64,000 nt of DNA, taken from Microcella flavibacter. Its GTDB lineage: Bacteria; Actinomycetota; Actinomycetes; Actinomycetales; Microbacteriaceae. The notes under the pieces were generated by a model. The model did not search any database. It was not told the DNA's origin and worked only from the letters and a program-made list of their open reading frames with translations. A program made the position numbers and the translations under genes. This document shows, in pieces, positions 16,944-25,359 of this stretch (position 1 is the stretch's first letter; the number at the start of each line of letters is the position of its first letter). The stretch lies in assembly GCF_012530535.1 (NCBI RefSeq), contig NZ_CP051299.1, positions 372,001-436,000 of the forward strand, in the 5' to 3' direction.

Positions 16944-18794
16944 ATGTGCGGAATCGTGGGATACGTCGGGAATCGGGCCAGTGTCGATGTGCTGATGGGC
17001 GGGCTGAAGCGTCTGGAGTACCGGGGCTACGACTCCGCCGGCGTCGCCGTGCTCGATCCCGACGGCAGCCTCGACACCCGCAAGCACGCCGGCAAGCTCG
17101 GCGTGCTGCGCGACGACCTCGCGGCGACCCCGCTCTCGCGCGGTACCACGGGCATCGGGCACACCCGCTGGGCGACCCACGGCGGCCCGACGGACGAGAA
17201 CGCGCACCCGCACCTCGGTGACGAGGGCCGGCTCGCGCTCATCCACAACGGCATCATCGAGAACTTCAGCGAGCTGAAGGAGGAGCTCGCGGCCGCCGGT
17301 CACTCGTTCTCCTCCGAGACCGACTCCGAGGTCGCCGCGCTGCTCGTCGGCGACGCCTACCGCGCCTCGGGCGACCTCACCACCGCCATGCTGCAGGTCG
17401 TCGGCCGCCTCGAGGGCGCCTTCACCCTGCTCGCCGTGCACGCCGACGCCCCCGACGTGGTCGTCGGCGCGCGTCGCAACTCGCCGCTCGTCATCGGGCT
17501 CGGCGAGGGCGAGAACTTCCTCGGCTCCGATGTCGCCGCCTTCGTCGAGTTCACGCGCCACGCGATGGAGATCGGGCAGGACCAGCTCGTCACCATCCGC
17601 CCCGGATCGGTCGAGGTCGTCGACTTCGACGGCAACCCGGTCGAGACGAAGACCTTCGAGGTGGACTGGGACGCCTCCGCCGCCGAGAAGGGCGGCTGGT
17701 CGAGCTTCATGGCGAAGGAGATCAGCGAGGAGCCGGAGGCCGTCGCGAAGACCATCCTCGGCCGCGTCGAGGACGGCCTCGTGCGCATCCCCGAGCTCGC
17801 CGGCCTCGACGACGAGACGATGCGCGCGATCGACCGCATCATCATCATCGCCTGCGGCACCGCGGCCTACGCCGGCATGGTCGGCAAGTACGCGATCGAG
17901 CAGTGGGCGCGCGTGCCCGTCGACGTCGAGCTCGCGCACGAGTTCCGCTACCGGGATCCGGTGCTCTCGCCGAACACGCTCGTCGTCTCGATCAGCCAGT
18001 CGGGCGAGACAATGGACACCCTCATGGCCGTGAAGTACGCCCGGAAGATGGGTGCTCGCACGCTCTCGATCTGCAACACGCAGGGCGCGACCATTCCGCG
18101 CGAGTCCGACGCGATCGTCTACACGCACGCCGGCCCCGAGGTCGCCGTCGCCTCGACGAAGGCCTTCGTCGCGCAGATCACCGCGACCTACCTCTTCGGC
18201 CTGCAGCTCGGCCAGGTGCGCGGCTCGCTCTCGCCCGAGGCCGCGCGCGAGCTCGTCGCCGAGCTGCAGACCGTGCCCGAGAAGCTCGCCGAGGTGCTCG
18301 GCAATGGCGAGCGCATCCGCGAGCTGGCCAAGTGGATGGCCGACACCCGCTCGGTGCTGTTCCTCGGGCGCCACGTCGGCTACCCGGTCGCCCTCGAGGG
18401 AGCGCTCAAGCTCAAGGAGCTCGCCTACATCCACGCCGAGGGCTTCGCCGCGGGCGAGCTCAAGCACGGCCCGATCGCGCTCATCGAGCCCGGCCAGGTC
18501 GTGTTCGTGATCGTGCCGAGCCCCCGCGACGAGAACTCGCTGCACGCGAAGGTCGTCTCGAACATCCAGGAGATCCGGGCCCGCGGCGCGCGCGTCATCG
18601 CCATCGCCGAGGCCGGCGACGTCGCGGTGCTGCCGCACGCCGACGAGGTCATCCGCATCCCGCTCGCCTCGCGCTTCTTCGAGCCTCTGATCGCGGTGGT
18701 GCCGCTGCACATCTTCGGCATGGAGCTCGCCGCCGCGAAGGGCCTCGACGTCGACCAGCCGCGCAACCTGGCGAAGTCCGTCACGGTCGAGTAG
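16944..18794 (+). CDS. glmS: Glutamine-fructose-6-phosphate aminotransferase (isomerising)
   Basis: GlmS (616 aa) makes glucosamine-6-phosphate from fructose-6-phosphate and glutamine. The N-terminal Cys2 (MCGIVGYVGNR) is the glutaminase nucleophile of the class II amidotransferase domain, followed by HTRWATHGGP. Two SIS sugar-isomerase domains follow (IACGTAAYAG, SISQSGETMDT, then FLGRHVGYPVALEGALKLKE). The C-terminus DQPRNLAKSVTVE is canonical. It is followed by acpS and alr. Confidence 0.97.
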   Translation: MCGIVGYVGNRASVDVLMGGLKRLEYRGYDSAGVAVLDPDGSLDTRKHAGKLGVLRDDLAATPLSRGTTGIGHTRWATHGGPTDENAHPHLGDEGRLALIHNGIIENFSELKEELAAAGHSFSSETDSEVAALLVGDAYRASGDLTTAMLQVVGRLEGAFTLLAVHADAPDVVVGARRNSPLVIGLGEGENFLGSDVAAFVEFTRHAMEIGQDQLVTIRPGSVEVVDFDGNPVETKTFEVDWDASAAEKGGWSSFMAKEISEEPEAVAKTILGRVEDGLVRIPELAGLDDETMRAIDRIIIIACGTAAYAGMVGKYAIEQWARVPVDVELAHEFRYRDPVLSPNTLVVSISQSGETMDTLMAVKYARKMGARTLSICNTQGATIPRESDAIVYTHAGPEVAVASTKAFVAQITATYLFGLQLGQVRGSLSPEAARELVAELQTVPEKLAEVLGNGERIRELAKWMADTRSVLFLGRHVGYPVALEGALKLKELAYIHAEGFAAGELKHGPIALIEPGQVVFVIVPSPRDENSLHAKVVSNIQEIRARGARVIAIAEAGDVAVLPHADEVIRIPLASRFFEPLIAVVPLHIFGMELAAAKGLDVDQPRNLAKSVTVE

Positions 18795-18819
18795 TCGGCG
18801 TGCGGGTCGGGGCGCCATC

Positions 18820-19179
18820 GTGATCGCGGGCATCGGCGTCGACGTCGTCGACCTCGCCCGGTTCGAGCGCGCCATGACCCGCACCCCTGGCCTGCGGGAC
18901 CGCCTGTTCGCGGAGCCGGAGCGCGCGCTGCCCCTGCGCTCGCTCGCCGGCCGCTTCGCTGCGAAGGAGGCGCTGCTCAAAGCGCTGGGGCAGACGGACG
19001 GCGTGCGCTGGCACGATATGGCCGTCGTCGCCGACACGGAGGGCGACCCCGACTTCATGCTCGCCGGGCGGGCCGCCGAGATCGCGGCCGCGCGCGGGAT
19101 CACGCGCATCCACGTGTCGATGTCGCACGACGCCGGCATCGCCACGGCCTTCGTCGTCGCCGAGACGGGCGAGCGATGA
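18820..19179 (+). CDS. acpS: Holo-[acyl-carrier-protein] synthase
   Basis: AcpS (119 aa) transfers phosphopantetheine from coenzyme A to acyl carrier protein. The Mg-binding motifs are IGVDVVDLARF near the N-terminus and RFAAKEALLKALG in the middle. The C-terminus HVSMSHDAGIATAFVVAE is typical. It starts with GTG 25 bp after glmS, and its stop overlaps the alr ATG (ATGA), so glmS, acpS and alr probably form one unit with the downstream tsa genes. Confidence 0.93.
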   Translation: MIAGIGVDVVDLARFERAMTRTPGLRDRLFAEPERALPLRSLAGRFAAKEALLKALGQTDGVRWHDMAVVADTEGDPDFMLAGRAAEIAAARGITRIHVSMSHDAGIATAFVVAETGER

Positions 19180-20270
19180 CCACGCGCCCCTTCCGCGAGG
19201 CGCGCGTCTCGATCGCGGCGATCGCGCACAACGTCGCCCTGCTGCGCCGTCTCGCGCCGAGCCCGCACCTGATGGCGGTCGTCAAGGCCGACGGCTACGG
19301 GCACGGCGCGGTCACCGCCGCGCGCGCGGCGCTCGAGGCGGGGGCCGACCATCTCGGCGTCGCCGACGTCGCCGAGGCGCTCGAGCTGCGGGCGGCGGGC
19401 ATCGACGCCCCCGTGCTCGCCTGGCTGCTCGACCCGCACGGCGACCTCGAGCCGGCGCTCGCGGCGGGCGTGGCGATCGGCGTGAGTTCGCTCGCGCAGC
19501 TCGAGCGCGTCGCCGCGGCCGGGCACCGGCCGGCCGTGCACCTCAAGGCCGACACCGGGCTCAGCCGCAACGGGGCGGTCGAGGCCGAGTGGGGGGCGCT
19601 GCTCGAGCGCACGGCGGCGCTCGTGGGCTCCGGCGCCGTGCGTCTGGAGGGCGTCTTCAGCCACGTCTCCGGCACGAGCGCCGACGACGACCGCGCGCAG
19701 CTCGCCGCCTTCGAGCGGTTCCTGGATGCCCTGCAGGCGCACGGCCTCGAGCCGGGCATCCGCCATCTCGCCGCCTCGGGCGCGGCGCTCGACCTGCCCG
19801 AGGCCCGCTACGACATGGTGCGCGCCGGCATCGCGCTCTACGGGCTGCCGCCCGCGCCGCACCACCGCTCCCTGGAGCTGCGGCCGGCCATGCAGCTGAG
19901 CGCCGCGGTCGCTTCGGTGAAGCGCGTGCCCGCGGGCAGCGGCGTCTCGTACGGCTACCGCTTGCGCACGGGGGAGGCGTCGACGCTCGCGCTCGTGCCG
20001 CTCGGCTACGCCGACGGCGTGCCCCGTGCGGCCGAGCACGCCCCCGTGCTCATCAACGGCCGCACGTTCCCGGTGGTCGCCCGCATCGCCATGGACCAGC
20101 TCGTCGTCGACGTCGGGGATCACCCCGTGGCCGTCGGCGACCGCGCGGTGCTCTTCGGGGATCCGGCGGAGGGCGAGCCGAGCGCCGAGCACTGGGCCGA
20201 CGCCGCGGGCACGATCGGCTACGAGATCGTCACCCGCATCGGCCGCCGCGTGACGAGGACGCGCGCGTGA
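19176..20270 (+). CDS. alr: Alanine racemase
   Basis: Alr (364 aa) is the PLP enzyme that makes D-alanine for peptidoglycan. The PLP lysine lies in LMAVVKADGYGHGA, and the catalytic tyrosine is in the region SGVSYGYRLRTG. A further conserved segment is IAMDQLVVDVGD. Length is standard. It is coupled to acpS at the start and to tsaE at the end by GTGA. Confidence 0.95.
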   Translation: MTTRPFREARVSIAAIAHNVALLRRLAPSPHLMAVVKADGYGHGAVTAARAALEAGADHLGVADVAEALELRAAGIDAPVLAWLLDPHGDLEPALAAGVAIGVSSLAQLERVAAAGHRPAVHLKADTGLSRNGAVEAEWGALLERTAALVGSGAVRLEGVFSHVSGTSADDDRAQLAAFERFLDALQAHGLEPGIRHLAASGAALDLPEARYDMVRAGIALYGLPPAPHHRSLELRPAMQLSAAVASVKRVPAGSGVSYGYRLRTGEASTLALVPLGYADGVPRAAEHAPVLINGRTFPVVARIAMDQLVVDVGDHPVAVGDRAVLFGDPAEGEPSAEHWADAAGTIGYEIVTRIGRRVTRTRA

Positions 20271-20788
20271 GCATCCGTCTGCGCATCGTCGACCCGGAGG
20301 CGATGGAGGCCCTCGGCGCCCGCATCGCCGGCGAGCTGCGCGCGGGCGACGCCGTGCTGCTGTCGGGCGAGCTCGGCGCGGGCAAGACGACCTTCACCCG
20401 CGGGCTCGGTGCGGCGCTCGGCGTGCGCGGCACCGTCACGAGCCCCACCTTCGTGCTCGCCCGTACGCATCCGCGCGAGGACGGGGGAGCGCCGCTCGTG
20501 CACGTCGACGCCTACCGGCTCGGCGACGCGGCCGAGCTCGACGACCTCGACATCGACTTCGCCGGATCGATCGCCGTCGTCGAGTGGGGCGCGGGGCTGC
20601 TCGAGCACCTCGTCGACGAGTGGCTGAGCATCACGATCATGCGGCCGACGGGCGCCGGGGCTGCGGGCGCCGCCGACGACGCCGGTACCGACCCCGACGA
20701 GGCCCCCGTCGAGCCCCGCGAGGTGATCATCGAGGGCGTCGGCGAGCGCTGGTCCGACCTAGGCTGGCTGCATGCTGCTGGCGATTGA
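20267..20788 (+). CDS. tsaE: tRNA t6A biosynthesis ATPase TsaE
   Basis: TsaE (173 aa) is the P-loop ATPase that works with TsaB and TsaD in threonylcarbamoylation of A37 in ANN-decoding tRNAs. The Walker A motif GELGAGKTTFTRG is near residues 34-46. TSPTFVLARTH and VHVDAYRL are also family marks. The C-terminal region includes an Ala/Asp-rich insert (around residues 125-150). It overlaps tsaB by 17 bp and alr by 4 bp. Confidence 0.94.
   Translation: MSIRLRIVDPEAMEALGARIAGELRAGDAVLLSGELGAGKTTFTRGLGAALGVRGTVTSPTFVLARTHPREDGGAPLVHVDAYRLGDAAELDDLDIDFAGSIAVVEWGAGLLEHLVDEWLSITIMRPTGAGAAGAADDAGTDPDEAPVEPREVIIEGVGERWSDLGWLHAAGD
20760..20765 (+). promoter_or_regulatory. Possible internal -10 element (TAGGCT) before tsaB
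   Basis: TAGGCT ends 6 nt before the tsaB ATG, inside the end of tsaE. It matches the leaderless pattern seen at other genes in the window, so tsaB may also be transcribed independently. Confidence 0.35.
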
Positions 20789-21383
20789 CACCTCCGCGGG
20801 CACCGCGGTCGCGATCGTCGACGACGACGGCCGGATGCTCGCCTCCCGCTCCACCCCTGACACGCGCCGGCACGCCGAGGTCATCGGGCCGTTCCTCGCC
20901 GAGGTGCTCGCCGAGGCCGGCTCCGCACCGCTCACGGGCGTCGTCGCCGGCATCGGCCCGGGCCCGTTCACCGGCCTGCGGGTCGGGATCGCCGCCGCCC
21001 GCGCCGTGGCGCTCGCCCGCGGCGTGCCCCTGCACGCGGTGCCGAGCCACGACGCGGTCGCCCTCGACCGCGTCGTCGGCGGCGTCGCGGCCGGCCGGTT
21101 CGCCGTCGTCACCGACGCCCGCCGCCGCGAGGTCGCCGTCACCGTCTACACGGCGCAGCTGCCCGTGCCCGTCGTGCTCGAGCCGCCGCACCTCATCGCC
21201 CGCGCGGCCTTCGCGCCCGCGCACGACGTACCCGCCTACGAGGTCGCCGAGATCCCCGCCGTCGAGCTCGCGCGGGTGGCGCAGGCGCGGCTCGCCGCCG
21301 GCATCCCGCTGCCCGAACCGGCGCCGCTGTACCTGCGCGCCCCCGACGTGACCCTGTCGAGCCCGAAGCGGGTGACCGGGTGA
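20772..21383 (+). CDS. tsaB: tRNA t6A biosynthesis protein TsaB
   Basis: TsaB (203 aa) is the inactive ASKHA-fold partner that scaffolds TsaD. MLLAIDTSAGTAVAIVDDDG and GIGPGPFTGLRVGIAAAR are diagnostic. The C-terminal half is shorter than in E. coli, as is usual in actinobacteria. It shares 17 bp with tsaE and its stop overlaps the rimI GTG. Confidence 0.94.
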   Translation: MLLAIDTSAGTAVAIVDDDGRMLASRSTPDTRRHAEVIGPFLAEVLAEAGSAPLTGVVAGIGPGPFTGLRVGIAAARAVALARGVPLHAVPSHDAVALDRVVGGVAAGRFAVVTDARRREVAVTVYTAQLPVPVVLEPPHLIARAAFAPAHDVPAYEVAEIPAVELARVAQARLAAGIPLPEPAPLYLRAPDVTLSSPKRVTG

Positions 21384-21865
21384 CCGCGGCCGAGGCGGGG
21401 CGCGGGGCGGGCATCCGGCTGCGCGATGCCGAGTTCGCCGATCTCGACGCGATCATGGCCCTCGAGACCGCGACCTTCCCGACCGACGCCTGGAGCCGCG
21501 ACCTGATGGCCGCCGAGCTGGCGAGCCCGCACACCGCCTACCTCGTGGTCGAGTCGGGCGACGAGGTCGTCGCCTACGCGGGGCTGAGCGCGCCCGCGGG
21601 GTCGGAGCAGGCCGACATCCAGACCATCGCCGTCGACGGCACGCATCGCCGGCTCGGCATCGGCACGGTGCTCGTCGAGCAGCTGCTCGGGGCGGCCCGG
21701 TCGCGCGGCGCCGCCGAGGTGTTCCTCGAGGTGCGCGCCGACAACCCGGGGGCCGAGGCGCTGTACGCGCGGCACGGCTTCGCGCGCATCGCCGTGCGGC
21801 CGCGGTACTACCAGCCCGACGGGGTCGATGCGATCGTCATGCGGAAGATGCTCAAGGATGCGTGA
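21380..21865 (+). CDS. rimI: Ribosomal-protein-S18-alanine N-acetyltransferase RimI
   Basis: RimI (161 aa) is a single GNAT domain; the family acetylates the N-terminus of S18 and perhaps other proteins. The acetyl-CoA loop is [15 protein letters not shown], followed by [20 protein letters not shown] and the Tyr-rich [15 protein letters not shown]. The location between tsaB and tsaD is conserved in actinobacteria. The start is GTG, and the tsaD ATG begins 8 bp before its end. Confidence 0.92.
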   Translation: MTAAEAGRGAGIRLRDAEFADLDAIMALETATFPTDAWSRDLMAAELASPHTAYLVVESGDEVVAYAGLSAPAGSEQADIQTIAVDGTHRRLGIGTVLVEQLLGAARSRGAAEVFLEVRADNPGAEALYARHGFARIAVRPRYYQPDGVDAIVMRKMLKDA

Positions 21866-22912
21866 ACCCTTGGTCCTCGGCATCGAGACGAGCTGCGACG
21901 AGACCGGCGTCGGCATCGTGCGCGGCACCGAGCTGCTCGCCAACGTCATCGCGAGCTCGATGGACGAGCACGCGCGCTTCGGCGGCGTTGTGCCCGAGAT
22001 CGCCGCGCGCGCCCACCTCGAGGCGCTCGAGCCGACGATCCGGGCGGCGCTCGCCGAGGCGGACGTGACCCTCGACGAGCTCGACGCCGTCGCCGTCACG
22101 AGCGGGCCGGGCCTCGGCGGCGCCCTCATGGTCGGCGTCGGCGCCGCCAAGGCGCTCGCGATCGCGCTCGAGAAGCCCTTCTACGCGGTCAATCACCTGG
22201 TGGGGCACGTCGGCGCCGATCTGCTGCGCGATGATGCGGGGGATGCTCCGCTCGAGCTCCCGACGATCGCGCTCCTCGTCTCGGGCGGGCACACGAGCCT
22301 CCTCCACGTGCGCAGCCTCACCGACGACGTCGAACTGCTCGGAGAGACCATCGACGACGCCGCCGGCGAGGCCTTCGACAAGGTCGCCCGCCTGCTCGGG
22401 CTGCCCTACCCGGGCGGTCCGCAGATTGACCGCGCGGCGGCCGAGGGCGACCCGCGCGCGGTGCGGTTCCCGCGCGGGCTGAGCCTGCCGAAGGATCTCG
22501 AGCGGCACCGCTACGACTTCTCGTTCTCGGGGCTCAAGACCGCGGTCGCCCGGCACGTCGAGGCGCTGCGCGACCGCGGCGAGGAGGTGCCCGTGGCCGA
22601 CATCGCGGCGAGCTTCCGCGAGGCCGTCGCCGATGTGCTCACGGCGAAGGCGATCGCGGCCTGCCGCGACCTCCGGGTGCCCCGGCTGCTGCTGGGCGGC
22701 GGGTCGTCGCCAACGCCCGGGTGAGGGCGCTCGCCGCGGAGCGCGCGGAGGCGGCGGGGGTCGCGCTGCGCATCCCGCCGCTGTCGCTCTGCACGGACAA
22801 CGGCGCGATGATCGCCGCGATCGCCGCCCAGCGGATCATGGCCGGGCACGGCCCCTCCGACCTCGGGGTCGGCGCCGATTCGACGCTGCCCGTGACCGTC
22901 GTGCAGGCCTGA
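21858..22912 (+). pseudogene. tsaD: tRNA t6A threonylcarbamoyltransferase TsaD, frameshifted near 22701
   Basis: TsaD catalyses the last step of t6A37 formation. Residues 1-285 are intact ([17 protein letters not shown], the metal-binding HARFGG and SGGHTSLLH regions, [11 protein letters not shown]). After LLLGGG the frame shifts and ends at 22724. The remaining 60 residues, including the conserved CTDNGAMIA, continue in another frame to 22912. Adding one G to the GGG at 22701-22703 restores the expected [19 protein letters not shown]. The gene is close to universally required, so a sequencing or assembly error in a G-run is the likeliest explanation; a real mutation is possible. Confidence 0.9.
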
Positions 22913-22921
22913 GCGCTCGCG

Positions 22922-22951
22922 TTGACACCCCGCGCCGCGCCCTGACACAGT
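22922..22951 (+). promoter_or_regulatory. Promoter of the DUF4190 gene at 23007
   Basis: A perfect -35 TTGACA (22922-22927) and CACAGT (22946-22951) are spaced by 18 nt. The leader contains a 6-bp hairpin (22958-22963 with 22968-22973) and a CAGGAG ribosome binding site. Confidence 0.6.
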
Positions 22952-23006
22952 GGAGCCGACGCGTCCTCGCGTCGCGCTGACCACCCCAGCCCCAGGAGCA
23001 CACCCC

Positions 23007-23462
23007 ATGACCGACGTCCCTCCCGCACCGCAGCCGCCCGAGCAGCCGGCGACGCCCGGCGGAACCACGCCGCCGCCCGCCGCTCCGTCCGCCCCGGCCG
23101 CGAACCCCTACGCGCAGCAGTCCTCGGCGCCGTACGGCCAGCCCGTCGCCGCGCCCTACGGCGGCCAGGGCTACGGCGCTCCGCAGGAGAAGACGAACGT
23201 GCTCGCGATCGTGTCGCTCTGCCTCGGCATCGCGGCCTACGTGATCATCCCCTTCATCGGCTCGATCGGCGCGATCATCACCGGTCACATGGCGCTCGGC
23301 CAGATCAAGCGCACCGGCGAGAAGGGCCGCGGGATGGGCCTCGCCGGCCTCATCCTCGGCTACGTCGGCATCGCGCTGGGCCTGCTGCTCGTCATCGGCT
23401 TCATCGCGCTCATCGGCGTCGCCGGCACGGCGTCGTACAGCACCTTCGACGACTTCAGCTGA
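23007..23462 (+). CDS. DUF4190-family membrane protein with Pro-rich N-terminus
   Basis: This 151-residue protein has a disordered N-terminal half rich in Pro, Gln, Tyr and Gly (PYAQQSSAPYGQP). Two transmembrane helices follow (about residues 70-92 and 115-140) around the short KRTGEKGRGMGLAG loop. The hydrophobic pair with the intervening GHMALGQIKRTG segment is typical of DUF4190 domains found in many actinobacteria. The function is not known. It is monocistronic, with its own promoter and a hairpin after the stop. Confidence 0.8.
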   Translation: MTDVPPAPQPPEQPATPGGTTPPPAAPSAPAANPYAQQSSAPYGQPVAAPYGGQGYGAPQEKTNVLAIVSLCLGIAAYVIIPFIGSIGAIITGHMALGQIKRTGEKGRGMGLAGLILGYVGIALGLLLVIGFIALIGVAGTASYSTFDDFS

Positions 23463-23478
23463 CACTCACGCGTCACCC

Positions 23479-23514
23479 GACGGCCCGCTCGCGCACCCGC
23501 GCCGGCGGGCCGTC
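23479..23514. terminator. Bidirectional hairpin between convergent genes
   Basis: A 10-bp perfect stem (23479-23488 with 23505-23514) lies between the DUF4190 gene and the methyltransferase gene read from the other strand, and could serve both. Confidence 0.55.
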
Positions 23515-23582
23515 GTGCGCGCGGGCGCGCTAATCCGGGATGCGCAGCGCGGGCGGCGCGATCGGCCCGGCCGCGCGCGGCC

Positions 23583-24761
23583 TCAGTCGCAGCGCTCGAC
23601 GAGCAGCGCCGCGCGCTCGCCCGCGAGGCGCGTCAGCACGAGCGTCGCCGAGCCCGAACCCGTCGGCTTGAGCTGCTTGCGGAACGCCGCCGGGTCGATG
23701 TCGACCCCGCGCTTCTTGATCTCGACGGTGCCGATGCCGCGCTGCTTCAGCTCGCGGCCGATGCGCTTGGCGTCGAGGGGCCATCGCTCCAGCACGCGGA
23801 ACGCGCGGGCGAAGGGGGTGGGCTCGAGCCGGTCGGCGGTGATCCACGCGATGGTCTCGTCGAGCATCCGGCCGTCGAGGCGGCGCGCGAGGTCGCCGAT
23901 CAGGCGGGCGCGGATGACAGCGCCGTCGGGCTCGTAGAGGTACTCGCCGAGCGCGCCGGCGGCCGCATCGGCGCTGTCCGCGGGGGCCGTCAGCTCGGCC
24001 GAGCCCTCGGCCGTGAGCACGAGCGCCGCGCGGCCGATGCCGTCGCGGGCGAGCGCGCCGCTCCACAGCACGAGCTCGACGACCTCGCCGCCGTCGCTCA
24101 CCCACTGCGCCTCGAGGCCCTCGGGCAGCAGGGCGCGGTCCATGCCCGGGGCGAGCTTGATGCCGGTGGGGCGCTGCGCCGCGAGGGCGAGCGCCGCGTC
24201 GAGGCTCGGCGAGAAGTCGTCGGGGGCGGAGAGCCGGCGCGCGCCCTCCCGTCGGGCGGGGTCGAGCCAGAGCCCCTCGGCGCGCTCGACGTCGAAGGCC
24301 GTCGCGTCGCCGAGCTCGACGGTCGTGCGCACCCAGGGCGCGAGGTTGTACGAGGCCACGGCTGCGGTCGGCTCGTCGCGCTCGACGGCGGTCACGCGCA
24401 GGTCGAGGGCCGAGAAGGCCATGCTGTCGCCGCCGATGCCGCAGCCGAGATCCGCCACCGACCCGAGCCCGGCGGCGCGGTAGCGCCCCGCGTGCTGCGC
24501 CGCCACGGCGAGCCGGGAGGCCTGCTCGAGGCCGGGCGCGGTGAAGAGCATCCGCTCGGCGAAGGGGCCGAACTTCGCGACGGCCTTGCGGCGCAGCCGG
24601 TACTGGGTGAGCACGGCGGCGACGCGGGCGGGGGGATGCCCCTCCTTCCGCAACCGGCTGACGAGCCGCACGGCGTCGGGCGCGCCCTCGCTCGGCGGCA
24701 GCTGCTCGAGCAGCCCCAGCGCCTCGGGGGTCAGCAGCTCGCGCAGCTCGCTCGTGTCCAT
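23583..24761 (-). CDS. Class I SAM-dependent methyltransferase with THUMP-like C-terminus
   Basis: This 392-residue protein has an N-terminal helical part (about 1-85) and a Rossmann methyltransferase domain with the SAM-binding motif [15 protein letters not shown] near residue 100. [13 protein letters not shown] segment follows. The C-terminal domain contains [20 protein letters not shown], characteristic of the THUMP-like domain in actinobacterial methyltransferases. An RNA substrate is likely from the family, but the site is unknown. The ATG chosen gives [20 protein letters not shown]; in-frame starts further upstream would run into the groES promoter. It is convergent with the DUF4190 gene. 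Confidence 0.8.
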   Translation of the reverse strand: MDTSELRELLTPEALGLLEQLPPSEGAPDAVRLVSRLRKEGHPPARVAAVLTQYRLRRKAVAKFGPFAERMLFTAPGLEQASRLAVAAQHAGRYRAAGLGSVADLGCGIGGDSMAFSALDLRVTAVERDEPTAAVASYNLAPWVRTTVELGDATAFDVERAEGLWLDPARREGARRLSAPDDFSPSLDAALALAAQRPTGIKLAPGMDRALLPEGLEAQWVSDGGEVVELVLWSGALARDGIGRAALVLTAEGSAELTAPADSADAAAGALGEYLYEPDGAVIRARLIGDLARRLDGRMLDETIAWITADRLEPTPFARAFRVLERWPLDAKRIGRELKQRGIGTVEIKKRGVDIDPAAFRKQLKPTGSGSATLVLTRLAGERAALLVERCD

Positions 24762-24805
24762 CCCCCGATCCTGCCAGGCGGGGTGCGCGCCGGGGCGCCG
24801 CGCTA

Positions 24806-24832
24806 TTGGCACTCGGATTGCACGAGTGCTAA
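24806..24832. promoter_or_regulatory. CIRCE operator (HrcA binding site) of groES
   Basis: TTGGCACTC-N9-GAGTGCTAA matches the CIRCE consensus TTAGCACTC-N9-GAGTGCTAA with one mismatch. It overlaps the -35 of the groES promoter, the position expected for repression by HrcA. hrcA is not in the window. Confidence 0.92.
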
Positions 24833-24847
24833 TCCCTTGGGTACAGT
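24818..24847 (+). promoter_or_regulatory. groES promoter
   Basis: TTGCAC (24818-24823) lies inside the CIRCE element and TACAGT (24842-24847) is 18 nt downstream. Transcription would start near 24854, within a second, shorter inverted repeat. Confidence 0.7.
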
Positions 24848-24852
24848 GGAAC

Positions 24853-24877
24853 TGGCACTCGCACCTCGAGTGTGCCA
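24853..24877. promoter_or_regulatory. Second, degenerate CIRCE-like repeat
   Basis: CACTCG (24856-24861) and CGAGTG (24867-24872) form an inverted repeat with a 5-nt centre, flanked by TGG and GTGCCA remnants. It looks like a CIRCE copy with an altered spacer. Two CIRCE elements before groES are known in actinobacteria. Confidence 0.5.
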
Positions 24878-24912
24878 ACTCCCTCATCGTCTTAGGAAAG
24901 AAGAGGTCAACC

Positions 24913-25209
24913 GTGTCGGTCTCCATCAAGCCGCTCGAAGATCGCATCGTCATCACGCAGGTCGAGGCGGAGCAGACCACCGCCTCCGGGCTCGTCATCC
25001 CCGACACCGCCAAGGAGAAGCCCCAGGAGGGCGAGGTCGTCGCCGTGGGCCCCGGCCGCATCGACGACAACGGCAACCGCGTGCCGCTCGACGTCGCCGT
25101 CGGCGACAAGGTCATCTACTCCAAGTACGGCGGAACCGAGGTCAAGTACGACGGCCAGGAGTACCTGGTGCTCTCGGCCCGCGACATCCTCGCGGTGATC
25201 GTCCGCTAG
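24913..25209 (+). CDS. groES: Co-chaperonin GroES
   Basis: GroES (98 aa) caps the GroEL chamber. [13 protein letters not shown], the mobile loop [20 protein letters not shown] and the C-terminal [13 protein letters not shown] are canonical. The GTG start has AAGAGG upstream. groEL does not follow: a strong terminator and rarD come next, so the chaperonin partner must lie elsewhere in the genome. Confidence 0.97.
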   Translation: MSVSIKPLEDRIVITQVEAEQTTASGLVIPDTAKEKPQEGEVVAVGPGRIDDNGNRVPLDVAVGDKVIYSKYGGTEVKYDGQEYLVLSARDILAVIVR

Positions 25210-25223
25210 GACGCAACCCTCGC

Positions 25224-25264
25224 CGAACGGCCCCCGCTCCTCCTCGGAGGGCGGGGGCCGTTCG
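25224..25264 (+). terminator. Terminator of groES
   Basis: A 14-bp perfect stem (25224-25237 with 25251-25264) with a 13-nt loop follows groES by 14 nt. It ends monocistronic groES transcription. Confidence 0.8.
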
Positions 25265-25346
25265 CATGCCGCAGCGGCGGGGATGCTCCCGTCGCGGCCC
25301 CGGCGGACGGTCGCCCGACGCGTCCGGGGCGGCGGTCGCGCGGGCG

Positions 25347-25352
25347 TACGCT
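25347..25352 (+). promoter_or_regulatory. -10 element (TACGCT) of rarD
   Basis: TACGCT ends 7 nt before the GTG start of rarD, with no ribosome binding site, matching the leaderless pattern. Confidence 0.4.
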
Positions 25353-25359
25353 GGCACTC

